Source: Verrucomicrobiota bacterium
GTDB taxonomy: Bacteria > Verrucomicrobiota > Verrucomicrobiia > Limisphaerales > J093
Direction of reading: 5' to 3'
NCBI GenBank assembly: GCA_027493615.1
Contig: JAOSKK010000038.1
Location: 434,001-498,000 of the forward strand
Length of the DNA stretch: 64,000 nucleotides
The stretch's first letter is position 1. Each line of letters opens with the position of its first letter. A model generated the notes under the pieces. The model was not told the origin of the DNA. It was given only the letters and a program-made list of their open reading frames with translations, and ran no database searches. The position numbers and the translations under genes were made by a program. This document shows positions 48,718-58,236 of this stretch, one piece after another.

Positions 48718-50940
48718 TCACTCCGGCACCCAGAGCACACGGAAGAACTGCTGCGGACCACTCGTCACCTGCACTTCCGGCAGCGTGACTTCAGGCGTCG
48801 TCGGCGTGTTGGTGCTGATCGAAGACCAGTGCTCCAAATCGCTGGAAACTTGCACAACGTAGCGCTGACCAGGGAAAGCGGAGAGGATCCATTTTGGGCC
48901 CTGACCGCCTGGCGTTTCCGCCGGTCTCAATCGCGGCGCCAACAAACCGAACCGCTCGATCACCAGCTCAGCGGCGGAGGTATTCGCCGACGGAAGCTGA
49001 CGTCGCAACCGGTCGAGGGTGAGCGCCCCTTCCAGCGGTGCCCCCGACACGGCCGCCGCTTCGGCCAGGATCATCTCCGATTGGATCGCCAAAGGATCGG
49101 AGGCACTGGGATCCAGCTGATGCGCCTGCCGAGCATGGGCGAGCACCGCGGGCAGGTCTCCGACGAGATAGTGATACCAAGCGAAATGGCGACGGCCCAG
49201 GGCTTGGAGGACGGCATTCGTGGCGGGCAGGACCTCAAACTCCAGAGTCGGAACACGAACCACGCCGTCGGTCGGCAGCATCGTGGCCGGGGCATAGGGC
49301 GTCCCATTCCACGCGATATCCAGCGCGTACCGCCCTGCTTCCAGCGCCGCACGATCGGGCGGGACCAGGAACTCCCGCATCTGCGTCACATTCGTGACGT
49401 TGAGCAGCCCGAAATCGAAAGGAGCCGCCTGCAAAAACGCCAGCCATCGATCAGGCCCCAAGGTCACTCCCTTCAGGTTCGCTCCGGACAGGCGACGCAG
49501 CGTCAGCGCCAACCCTCCGTCCAATCCGCCTTCACCGCACCGGTGGTCCCATGCAACCGAACCCACAGTCGCAAAGGATCGCCCTCAACCATGTCCTGCC
49601 AGTCGAGATCGGCGGAGACCAACAATCGCGTCTCCACCGGGACCGGCGGCGTGACCGGACTCGTCCACGCAATCCGGGGCGCGTGCGTGTCCCGCGCCAT
49701 CACGCGCGCGGAGCCTGCGGAGGCAGCCGGTTTTGTCGGTGATCTGCAATTGCCCCCAACAGTTGAAGCTCTTCCGGCAAAAGAAGCTTGGATTGTGTCC
49801 ACGAGCCATCAGCTCGAATCGGTCTCCTACATTTCGCCCGAACTCCGCGTGGCCATAGTAGCGCATGATGCAGTTCGCCAGGTCCGCATCCTTCGCATCG
49901 CCGTCGGCCGGATCATGATGGTTGAGGCCGGTGGCATGACCCAGTTCGTGACTGGTCGTGGCACAGAAGGCGATCGTGTACTTGGTCCGGAAACTGAAGG
50001 GGAACGCCCCGATATAGGCGCACGTCCAGGCGTCCAGGCCCGTCGCATCGCATGGCGCCGGGCAATCCGCGGAGGTGTGGTAACGGACCGTCTGGAAGAC
50101 GCGGTTGGTGATGTTGGAAGCGAATATCTCCACCTGGAACGTGCTGGCCGGACGCCAATGATCCAGGAACGCTGACGGCGCCGTGCGGTCTGGATACGTG
50201 GTGCCGAACGCCTGGGTCTGCTCAGCTTCCCGGGTCGACCCGAGCGATTTCCCGAGCTTGATCCATTCGTCCGAATAGAAGGGGTTCTTCGATGGGTTGA
50301 CGGTCACATACAACGCGTGCTGATCGACCACATGCTTGTCCTCGCTGCAGTTGAAATTGACGATCCGCTTCTTGTCTTTGAAAGCCCCCGGCCCCGTCCA
50401 ACCCATGGAACTGATGTAGCGCACTTCGCATTTCGAAGCGGACGGATAGCTCTCCGCGAATCCATCCTCGCTGCGAAACACTTCGCGCAGCAGACGATCC
50501 GGATTTCGGATGAAGAGATACTTGAGCCGGGGACTCGGTCGCTCATGCGCTTCTTCACCGTCGGGCGTCAACACCAGGAAACCCCGGTACTTCTCGTACA
50601 GCGAAATGCCATCCCCCTCCAGCGCCTGCCCCTCATACGCCGGATCCAAGGTGCCTTCCCAATTCGCATCCAAATTCTGATCGAACACCTCCGTGTCCTT
50701 CTCCCAAGCGTCGGCAACATGGTTCTGATTCTCGTCGAGCGGGATGCTGAGGAAATCCCCGGCAGGCTGTTCCACCCGGGCGACCAACGTGAGGCCGGTC
50801 ACGGTCTGGGCGACTACCTTCAACTTCCCGTAAGCACCGTGGTCGTAACAGGCCACGGTGACACCAGCCTCGCGGACCAGGTCCCGGGTTTCGGCCTGCT
50901 GCCCTTCCTCCGCCACCGTCAACTCGTCGCTTCCCATGAA
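48718..50940 (-). pseudogene. Secreted matrixin-like zinc metalloprotease, C-terminal part (split by IS110), one frameshift
   Basis: The larger part of a secreted peptidase whose N-terminal part is at 52490-53667. The zinc motif is TTSHELGHATGLNHHDPADG (HExxHxxGxxH), followed by NCIMRYYGHAEF with the Met-turn, as in the metzincin clan. Upstream, IPLDENQNHVADAWE and ALEGDGISLYEKYRGFLVL form a linker. After a shift near 49740 the tail continues VMARDTHAPRIAWTSPVTPP, LDRLRRQLPSANTSAAELVI and ends FPGQRYVVQVSSDLEHWSSIST and FFRVLWVPE, a Verrucomicrobial C-terminal module perhaps used in surface sorting. The IS boundary lies at about 50940. Confidence 0.75.
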
Positions 50941-50941
50941 C

Positions 50942-52288
50942 CTACCCCTCGGCCTTGAGTTCGGCGAGGCTGGGGAGGACCACGCGGCCGAGCTGTTTGG
51001 CCAAGCGTTGCAGGGCCCGGCGCTTGGTTTCGAGCACTTGCTCTTCGTACTGGGCCAACCCGCGTTCGACATACTCCACCCCTTTGACCATCACCCGCCA
51101 GAACCACTCGGCCAGCTTCCGCGCCAAGGCGATGTTAGCCACCAAGCCACCGCGCCGCCCAGCCATGCGACGGTAATAACCACCCAGGGCGATATGCTTA
51201 CTGCGCGCCAGGCTCCGTCCCATCACGCAGAACAGCCGCCCGGCCCGGTTGCGCTTGCGCCCCACCGACCCGTGGCGCTTGCCGCTCTGGTGGCTGCCCG
51301 GGGCCAGTCCCAGCCAGGCGGTGAAGTGTTTCTCCGTCGCCCAGCGGCTCAAATCGGTGCCCACTTCGGCGATCAGTTGCAGGAGACTGTAGTCGGTGTG
51401 GGCGGGCAGCACGGTGAGATCCTTGCCGCCGCACAAGCGGACCAGCAGGCCGTGCAGTCCCGGGATCTGTGGCGCGTTCACCCCCGGACGTTTGACCGCC
51501 ACAGGTGTGGTCCCCGCCGCGGGGGCTGGGCACGCCGGACCGTGGATCTGGTGCAGCACCGCTTCGATCTGTCGGTCACACGCCGCAATCTGGCGTTGGA
51601 AGTGTTGCCAGTCCTCGACCGCTTGCTGCAGCGCGAAGAGATGTTCCTCGGCCCAAGTTCCGCGCAGCGACTCCTTCACCTCAGCGGCCTTCTTCTGCCG
51701 AATCTGCACATCGCACAGCCCCAGCAACCGCTCCGGAGCACGCTCGCCGGCCAGGATCGCCCCGATCACCTTCTGCCCGCTGGTGCCGACCAGACTGCTG
51801 ATGACATCGTGCAGTTTGATGTTCATCCGTTCCAAGGCCTTCTGCTGATGCTGCACGCACGCCGCCGCGCTGGTCAGATGATCGGTGCGCAGCCGCACGT
51901 AGTCCTGCAGGCGGCGGATGTCGGCCGGGGGCACGAAGCCCGCACGCAACAGACCGTGGGCATGGAGCGTGGCACCCCATTGGCAGTCCTTCATGTCGGT
52001 CTTGCGTCCGGGCAGGTTACGGGTCTGCCGACCGTTGACCATCAGGACCTCCAAACCGGCCGCTTCCAGCACGCCGTAGAGGGGCAGCCAATAGACGCCG
52101 GTGGCTTCCATGGCGATGGACTTGACGCCGCGCGCCTGCAGCCAGTCGCGCAGTCGGTGGAGTTGGCAGGTAACGGTGCCGAAGACCTCGGGCGGACCGC
52201 CACCGATGGAGACAAACATCTGCTCACTGCCGACATCAACGAAGGCAGCCAGCGGATTGAGCACGGGCAGGGTTGGGACTGGATTCAT
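50942..52288 (-). CDS. IS110-family transposase (DEDD/Tnp20 type)
   Basis: An intact 448-aa recombinase. The N-terminal RuvC-like domain has FVDVGSEQMFVSI, AMEATGVYWLPLYG and GRKTDMKDCQWGA, carrying the D, E, D, D residues. A coiled region follows (TSAAACVQHQQKALERMNIKLHDV). The C-terminal Tnp20 domain holds IPGLHGLLVRLCGGKDLTVL, ELIAEVGTDL-type sequence and HFTAWLGLAPGSHQSGKRHGS. The start MNPVPTLPVLNPLAAFV at 52288 is right for the family. It is one of few long intact genes in this half of the window, so it may be a recent arrival. Confidence 0.9.
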   Translation of the reverse strand: MNPVPTLPVLNPLAAFVDVGSEQMFVSIGGGPPEVFGTVTCQLHRLRDWLQARGVKSIAMEATGVYWLPLYGVLEAAGLEVLMVNGRQTRNLPGRKTDMKDCQWGATLHAHGLLRAGFVPPADIRRLQDYVRLRTDHLTSAAACVQHQQKALERMNIKLHDVISSLVGTSGQKVIGAILAGERAPERLLGLCDVQIRQKKAAEVKESLRGTWAEEHLFALQQAVEDWQHFQRQIAACDRQIEAVLHQIHGPACPAPAAGTTPVAVKRPGVNAPQIPGLHGLLVRLCGGKDLTVLPAHTDYSLLQLIAEVGTDLSRWATEKHFTAWLGLAPGSHQSGKRHGSVGRKRNRAGRLFCVMGRSLARSKHIALGGYYRRMAGRRGGLVANIALARKLAEWFWRVMVKGVEYVERGLAQYEEQVLETKRRALQRLAKQLGRVVLPSLAELKAEG

Positions 52289-52490
52289 AGGTTGTCTGGC
52301 CCCGACACCGCAAGCCCGGTGGAGTTCTGGGAGAAACAAATCTTCCCAACGGGAAAACCCACAAGGGCCTCACCAAAATGCGCAGAAGTCCACCACCGGA
52401 ACCAGTCTCTCCACCGGGCACAAGGCACCAAAGGATACGAACGGTCACACTGCTCTTGGTGTCGCAGCACGCTGGCGATGCTGCCAGGTT
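52289..52490 (-). ncRNA. Candidate bridge-RNA region of the IS110 element
   Basis: In characterised IS110-group elements a guide (bridge) RNA is encoded between the left end and the recombinase start. This 200-base stretch is in that position and of that length. I could not fold it or identify target- and donor-binding loops, so the call rests on location only. Confidence 0.35.
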
Positions 52491-53667
52491 CATGGCCGGT
52501 GAGCAGGTCCGAAAGGAACAAGGAACTCTCCATGATCCGCAGGTCGTACGGCGCATCGGTGGATTTCCCTCCCGAGGGTTCGTTCCGGTGAGGGAAGTTC
52601 ATGCAGATCCCTGGCTCACGGGAAACGTCCTTCAGGAAGAAGGTGAACTTCGCCTGCGGCGGGATGGCGGTGCTGCCGTTCATAGCGCGCAGATAAACGC
52701 GGGCCCCAAGATAAGCGCCGGGCTCGTCCTCGCTGGGCCCCCCTTTGGGAAGCCATTTGGAGTAAGCCGAACGATCGACGGTGACGGGTTCAAGAATCGC
52801 ATCCCACTGCGGCATCCCGGACGGAATGAACGCTACCGTCACCGCGCACTGGGCGGATCCTCCGCGGACCCTCCCAGAAAGGTCTCCTGGTAAGTTCCGC
52901 TTCGCGATTGGGTCAGGGTCCATTCGTTGGTTCCAGGAGGAATGTCGAAGGTGAAGCCGTTGGCCTTCCGAAAAGCCTCGTAGGCCGCATTCCTGGCCAC
53001 TCCCCATTCGCTGTCTCCGGTGGAGGTGATCGGCGGAAAGTCCATGACGCCACTGCAGTAGTCGGAACCAGTATCCAGCACTCCCGTCGCCGCAGGCACC
53101 GTGGGGTCGAAGTTCGGACTCGGAACAAAGCGCCAGACACCGCGCAAGGTGCTGTCCTTGATCTTCACGACCATCGACCCTTCCCCTCCCACTGTCGTGG
53201 TGGAACTCGCCCCCGTTGGCTCCCCGGAAAGCAGGTTGTCGCCAATCAATTGCACGGGGTAACGCGCCATGCCTGTGATCGTCGCTGTGAGGTTCTCCTT
53301 CTGATCCACACTGCCATTGGCGTCGCTCGCCTGGTACCCGGCGGTCCCGGTCACCGTCACTGAACCCCCGGATAATGAACTCCCCCACCACCGGAGCCTC
53401 CGGTTCGTCGTCCCCAGGGTTCGAATCGACGAAGGGCAGCTGGACTACCGCCTCCCCTGCCCCTACCAACGCCGCGGCCCCACACGGCATCCGAAGGAAC
53501 GCGACCATCAGCGCCACGGCCGCGGCCACGGTTGACATGCAAGGTATGGCGCCGACGCCCAAAGCACACCACATGCCGCAGCCTTGGCCGACCGCCGGAT
53601 GGCTGTCAAAGAAACGATGGCGATTTGCCCACCGACGATAACTGATAGGCATTTGCTTCTTGAACAT
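52491..53667 (-). pseudogene. Secreted metalloprotease, N-terminal part (split by IS110), frameshifts
   Basis: Starts MFKKQMPISYRRWANRHRFF at 53667, followed by a hydrophobic export segment (MSTVAAAVALMVAFLRMPCGAAA) and PVVGEFIIRGFS. A shift near 53360 leads to VTVTGTAGYQASDANGSVDQKENLTATITGMARYPVQL, then FTFDIPPGTNEWTLTQSRSGTYQETFLGGSAEDPP. A second near 52855 leads to CAVTVAFIPSGMPQWDAILEPVTVDRSAYSKWLPKGG and DAPYDLRIMESSLFLSDLLTGHEP. It then runs into the IS110 element. The protein domain is unrecognised. The upstream region is shared with the gene at 43857-45251. Confidence 0.6.
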
Positions 53668-53830
53668 GACTAGAGTGTGGCTGGCCAGAAGACTTGATTC
53701 AAGGCGAAACGGGGTAGAATTGTCCCCTGGAAGTGCTTGGCCCGCCTTCGGGGGCTGATCGGCAGTCACTCACGCCATCGCCGAAGGGCGGCCGCAGCCT
53801 CCGGCAGAGCCGGTAAGAAGGGCACAGCGG
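53643..53830 (-). repeat. Upstream region shared with the 45.3-kb secreted-protein gene (copy 2)
   Basis: Carries TAGGCATTTGC (53646-53656) and the diverged CAAGGCGAAAC...GTAGAATTGTCC block (from 53700). See copy 1 at 45315-45520. Confidence 0.55.
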
Positions 53831-54070
53831 CCGGAAACGGCGTTCGCACCGGCCACCGAGCGTACAGTCCATTGATCGTCGGGTTTCTTTGCCCGGCTGC
53901 AAGCCGATCGGCGAGGAGCTGGACTGAAGGACACGTAACCCTGGTCCACAGCCAGTGCCGCACCGCGGGCCGGTGTAACCACGTCGGACGTCTGCACGTT
54001 TCGCAACCCGAGAACGCTTCAGAACGGACATTCAGACAGCGGCGGTGTCGGTTGCCACCGGCCGCTGCCT

Positions 54071-54493
54071 ATGACGAACGCCTCAAACACCAACACCTCG
54101 TCCGTAACTGACCGTCTTGCCCGGCTCTGCCAGGAACCACGCCGTCGCCTTCGGGGAAAGGCCGAGGTTCTGGATTGGCTCCTCGAAGCCGTCATCCGCC
54201 GCGGACTCCACGCCGTCCCGCAGACCGGCTGTCGCGAGGCGATGTTCTTCGCCGACCCCACCGACGTCGGCAAGACCGAGACCACCCACCTCTTGGCCGG
54301 CGTGTTGTTCGGCTCCGAGGCCTTCGTACGGCTCGTGCTTCCGCCTAGGTGCTCTCTGGAACTCGGCGCCCGGCCGCTGCTGGACACGATCCACGAGTTG
54401 GTCGGCAACGCCATCGCCAACAATTTACTCGACGGCGGGCGTGGCGACGGCCGCCTCGTAATCGATGGGGAGCAACTCCGCCTGGTCCGATGA
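54071..54493 (+). pseudogene. ClpB-like AAA+ ATPase with large internal deletion
   Basis: The first 100 residues include LCQEPRRRLRGKAEVLDWLLEAVIRRGLHAVP and a Walker A-like AMFFADPTDVGKTETTHLLAGVLFGSEAFVRLVL, where the expected G-P-T-G-V-G-K-T is altered to D-P-T-D-V-G-K-T. Then the sequence jumps to ELGARPLLDTIHELVGNAIANNLLDGG, the end of a ClpB-type D2 domain. The 150-200 residues with Walker B and sensors are missing. The stop overlaps the VirD4-like start by ATGA, so it belongs to the same transfer operon. Confidence 0.55.
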
Positions 54494-55054
54494 TTTCCCT
54501 TCATCCGCTGAGCCCGGTTTCGGGCCCCATCGTCATGGCCTCGGGATGGAGCCTGCCCTTCCCGCTCGATCCCTGGGTGTGGGCGGGTGTCCTCGGCCTG
54601 GTGGGGTTGCTGCTGCTTGCTGGGGTGGGCCGGGCGCGGAGGTCGCACCGACGAGACCGTGGCCCGGCTCAGGGGTTCACCTGGCATCGGCACACCTTCT
54701 GCCAGCACTTCCTGATCACCGGCGCGACCGGCCCGGGCAAGACGTTGAGCGGCATCCTCCCCTTGCTCTTCCAGGTGTTCAAACACCAGCCCCGGTTCGG
54801 CGGGCTCTGCGTGGATGTCAAGGGGTGCTCCTGGAAGTCCGGCCCCTCAACGCCCCGGCGGACTGGCAGCCCCGCCACCGGTTCAACCTGGTGGGCGATC
54901 GCTCGATCCCCTTCGCGACCTACGCCCGGTGCGTGGTGGATACCGCCGTCGCCCTGGGCAGCCGGCGCGAGCAGAGCTTCTTCCGCAATTACCTTGCCCA
55001 ACCCCCGAGCAACTGGCCGGCATCACGGGCACGGTGGCCAACTACCTGCATTGA
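54490..55054 (+). pseudogene. VirD4/TraG-like coupling protein, N-terminal part
   Basis: A conjugative coupling ATPase start: MISLHPLSPVSGPIV, a membrane helix (PWVWAGVLGLVGLLLLAGV), then FTWHRHTFCQHFLITGATGPGKTLSGILPLLFQVFKHQP (Walker A) and GGLCVDVKG. After a shift near 54825 it reads LLEVRPLNAPADWQPRHRFN, IPFATYARCVVDTAVALGSR and, after a second near 54995, TPEQLAGITGTVANYLH. It then ends at TGA where the IS debris begins. It would act at the inner membrane to hand DNA to a type IV secretion channel. Confidence 0.65.
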
Positions 55055-56156
55055 GGTCGGCCAGCTCGGGACGATCGCCGGTGGCGAAAAAGGACTTGTA
55101 GAAATACTGGCCGGGGGTTTCGCCCGAACGCTGGATCAGATGGTAACCGGGGCCGGTGGTGCTGTCGCGGAGGGTCCAGGGCTGTTTGGCCGTCGCGTAG
55201 CCGGCCCAGCGCCGGGTGAAGGCACTCTCGGGCAACGCCGCGCACCGCGCCTGGAGGCCGCGGCCCTGCGGCATGGGGATCAGCAGGTCGAAAGGGGTCT
55301 GGAGCCGCACTGGGTCCACGATGTGATGGTCGTAAGGTTCGCAGTCGGCCAACACCAGAGGACGCGGTTGGTCCGGGGTGACATTGAGGATGGCCTGGGC
55401 CAGGAGGAGGAGCGGGGGCGTGGCTTGCGCCACGGTGCGCGCCGCGCCGGACAGATGAAAGCCCAACGGTTGGCCCGTGTGGGCGTCCAGGCAGAAGACA
55501 GGTCTGGAGGACCTTGAACGCCTTGGTGCGCGTGTCCTGGCGATGGCGTCGGGTCTGGCGCTGGGTATAGCTCTGGAGGCGGTGCGGATCGATGGCCAGG
55601 AGCTGGCCGCCGAAATGCCCGCTGGCGCGGCGCAGCTTGCCCAGGGCGATCTGCAAGGCCTCGGCTTCCCGGACCGTGTGCCCGTCGAGCCAGGTGTGGA
55701 TCTCCGGATCGCTGGCGACAAAGGGCGGGCCGTTGGCCACTTCGAAGCCTTTCTTTTGCAGGCCGTAATCGGCGATGACCCGTTCGACGCTGCGGATGCT
55801 GATCGGGTAGTGGGCCTGCTGCAGTTTCTGGGCGATGACGGCCACCGAGGTGTCCGGATCCAGGAAGCGATAGCGGATGACTTGCCGAACCAGTTCGTCG
55901 GTGCGGCGGTAATCGGTCTTGGGGCCCCGGGGAAGATCTTGAGGCCGAGGGCGCCCTGGGCGAGGAAGAGCGTGCGCAGTTGGAGGTAGCGTTGTTTGGT
56001 GTAGTCGTACTTGCGGGCGGCGGCGGTGGGGCCCAAGCCACCACATTCGCCTTCCAGGAGCATGGCCAGCTTGTAGGTGATGACGTCGGCGGCGGGGACG
56101 CGCAGGGAACCGCCCTCGCCGACGAGGGCGGACTGGTCGCGGGAGAAGGTGATCAT
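55055..56156 (-). pseudogene. Transposase fragment (HTH + DDE type) inserted in IS66 debris
   Basis: From the 56156 junction: ALVGEGGSLRVPAADVITYK, CGGLGPTAAARKYDYTKQRYLQLRTLFLAQGALGL, then after a shift near 55920 YRRTDELVRQVIRYRFLDPDTSVAVIAQKLQQAHYPISIRSVERVI. After another near 55500 come FCLDAHTGQPLGFHLSGAARTVAQATPPLLLLAQ and LVLADCEPYDHHIVDPVRL, where DDE-type acidic residues are plausible. The end is lost at the VirD4 junction. The family is not named with confidence. Confidence 0.55.
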
Positions 56157-56240
56157 AGCGGCAAGGCCATCGATGCCTTTGCGGAAGTCGACCGGCTCCA
56201 CCGCGACCAGGATCCGCATCTGCGGCGTGGTCTGGATCAT
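56157..56240 (-). pseudogene. IS66 TnpB, first 28 codons
   Basis: MIQTTPQMRILVAVEPVDFR then KGIDGLAA is the start of IS66-type TnpB (P-x-D-x-R-K-x-x-D-G-L). The ATG overlaps the tnpA stop (ATGA), as in IS66. Cut off by the next transposase fragment. Confidence 0.65.
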
Positions 56241-56668
56241 CGCGGGCGCCTCCAGAAACTCTGGGCCAGGGCGACCAGGGCGGCGGTGTCCCCGCCCAGG
56301 CACAGCGTCATGCGGGCGGCGCCACCGTCGCAGAGTTCCACCACCGACTCGCCCGCACGGACCTCGGGAAAGGTCGCCACCTTCACTTCGACGAACTCCG
56401 GCCGCCGCGGCGCCCCTGGGGCTTGCGCCGGGCCCTCGGGGGCCACCCCCACGGCCGGGGCGGATGCCGCCACGCGCTCGCGCAGCTTGTAGTAATCCAG
56501 GTGCAGGGTACGGGCGACGGTGCTGGCCCCCTGGCCGCGGGCCAGTTGCGCCGCCGCCCGCCACAAGCCTTCGGGCAGAGGGGCGCGTCCGGATTGCCTC
56601 CGGCGCCACGTGGCCAGTTGCCGCTGCAGTTGGTTCAGGTCGGTCGTCGAAAACGTCTCGGCTCTCAT
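56237..56668 (-). CDS. IS66-family TnpA-like accessory protein
   Basis: A 143-aa protein: LPEGLWRAAAQLARGQGASTVARTLHLDYYKLRERV (helix-turn-helix) and EFVEVKVATFPEVRAGESVVELCDGGAARMTLCLGGDTAALVALAQSFW. This is the first small ORF of IS66-type elements. Frame intact and coupled to the tnpB remnant. TnpC is absent, so the element cannot move on its own. Confidence 0.7.
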   Translation of the reverse strand: MRAETFSTTDLNQLQRQLATWRRRQSGRAPLPEGLWRAAAQLARGQGASTVARTLHLDYYKLRERVAASAPAVGVAPEGPAQAPGAPRRPEFVEVKVATFPEVRAGESVVELCDGGAARMTLCLGGDTAALVALAQSFWRRPR

Positions 56669-56734
56669 GCGCGGTTCTACGGTTGATCGCTGCCGCAGAA
56701 CCTACGCTGTCCCGGGGCGAGCCCTCACGCACGC

Positions 56735-56900
56735 TTGCCGAAGCAACACAATCCGGTGACGGCGCTCATCGGTCCCAGGCAGTGCGGCAAAACGACGTTG
56801 GCCCGCCAGTTGGCGGCGCAGAAGCCGCATGAGTACTTCGACTTGGAAGCGCCGTCGGATTTGGAACGGCTGGCCCATCCGATGACCGCCTTGCAGCCAG
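56735..56900 (+). pseudogene. AAA_14 ATPase N-terminal fragment
   Basis: NPVTALIGPRQCGKTTLARQLAAQKPHEYFDLEAPSDLERLAHPMTAL. Walker A GPRQCGKTT and EYFDLExPSDLxRL are typical of DUF4143-family ATPases. It breaks off after about 55 aa, against the convergent ATPase gene. Confidence 0.6.
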
Positions 56901-56906
56901 CCCGTC

Positions 56907-58236
56907 TTACTCCATGAGCAACCATTCGTAAGCCGGTTGCACGATGACATCCTTGGGCACATCGCCCGGCATGGCGTCGCGTGTCAACGTCAGCAGCCGG
57001 CGCGTCGCCTTGGGATGCGTCTTCGCCGCGTCTTCCAGCGCCCGCATCTCCCGTTCTGCGGCCTCCGCCGTCCCCAAGTCCGCGCAGACTTGAATCAACT
57101 CCGGCGCTTGGCTGGGTTTCGCGCCAGAAAATCCACTTCGTAGCCGCCCGGCGTGCGCACGTAGGTGACTTCCATTCGACGCCGCTCCAGTTCCACCAGA
57201 ACCACCGTTTCCAGCGCGTGGCCCAGGTTGGCGCGGCCCGTGCGGTCGAACACCGGGATCAGTCCGGGATCCACCGGGAAGGCCTTGCGCGGATTCACCA
57301 TGCGCTGCCGCTCCGACCCCGCTTCCAGCCAGACCGTGCGCACCAGGAAGCAGTCTTCCAGGTGCGCCAGATAATCGTGAAGCGAGTCTTTCGAGGTGCG
57401 CAGCCCTTGCGACTTCAGCGCGGCGTAGAACTTCTCCACGCTGAACATCCCCGCCGCGTTGCCGAGCAGATGCCTCACCAGCCAGCGCAACGCCGTCACG
57501 TTGCTGATGTTGTGCCGCTCCAGCACGTCGCGCAGCAACGCCACGTCCACGTAATCGCGCAGCAAGGCGTGGCGCGTGTCGGTGTCCACGTTCTGCACTT
57601 CGGGGAAACCGCCGCAAACCAGATAATCCTGAAACGCCCGCTCGACGGCCGACCGCTCGGCGGGCGCGAGGAAATCCGGCTTCTCCAGCACCGGCAATTG
57701 GTGATGCCGCAAATACTCCTCGAAGCTGAACGGGTGAATCACCACTTCCCAAGCCCGGCCGCGCATCGCCGTGGCGATCTCCCGGCTCAACAGTGCCGCC
57801 GACGATCCGCTCACGAACACCTCCACCTTCTCGCTGTCCAGCACCCGGCGGACGAACCGTTCCCAGTCTCGCACCTGCTGGATTTCGTCCAGGAAGAACG
57901 ACACGCGCTCCTTCTGCCGGAACGCCGGAAACCGCCGGTAATAATCCTCCAACAGCGAGTGCAACTGTACCGCCTGCAAGCCGGCCAGTTGCTCGTCCTC
58001 GAAGTTCACATAGACCAGTCGCTCCCGCGCCACGCCCTTGTCCAACCGCTCCCGGCGGAGTTGGTGGAGGAAAGTCGTCTTGCCGGAGCGGCGCATCCCG
58101 ATCACGGCGGTGGCCTTGTTGGGCAGTGACACGACGCCATGCACCCGCCGGGGGTGGCCGTTGGCAGCGGCGCTTGCAGCGTCTCGGCCAGTTTTTCGGC
58201 CAGCCGTTTCTGAAATTGGGCGGGACTGTTGTTCAT
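56907..58236 (-). CDS. ATP-binding protein, AAA_14 + DUF4143, two frameshifts
   Basis: About 440 aa. From the ATG at 58236: MNNSPAQFQKRLAEKLAETL, then after a shift near 58150 RRVHGVVSLPNKATAVIGMRRSGKTTFLHQLRRE (Walker A), RVSFFLDEIQQVRDWERFVRR (Walker B) and EVFVSGSSAALLSREIATAMRGR (sensor). The DUF4143 part has FQDYLVCGGFPEVQ, FYAALKSQGLRTSKDSLHDYLAHLEDCFLV and a PD-(D/E)xK-like end GHALETVVLVELERRRMEVTYVRTPGGYEVDFLA. A shift near 57120 leads to ELIQVCADLGTAEAAEREMRALEDA. Cellular role unknown; such genes are common accessory genes. Confidence 0.8.

Larger units (their letters stand above)
50941..52490 (-). mobile_element. IS110-family insertion sequence
   Basis: Contains an intact transposase gene and about 200 noncoding bases before it. 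It interrupts the metalloprotease gene. The left boundary is set by the point where protease coding resumes (50940). The right boundary is estimated at about 52490, where protease-like translation (LFLSDLLTGHEP) gives way to sequence that does not look coding. A 10-base inverted match CCATGAACCT/AGGTTCATGG lies at both ends. Confidence 0.7.
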
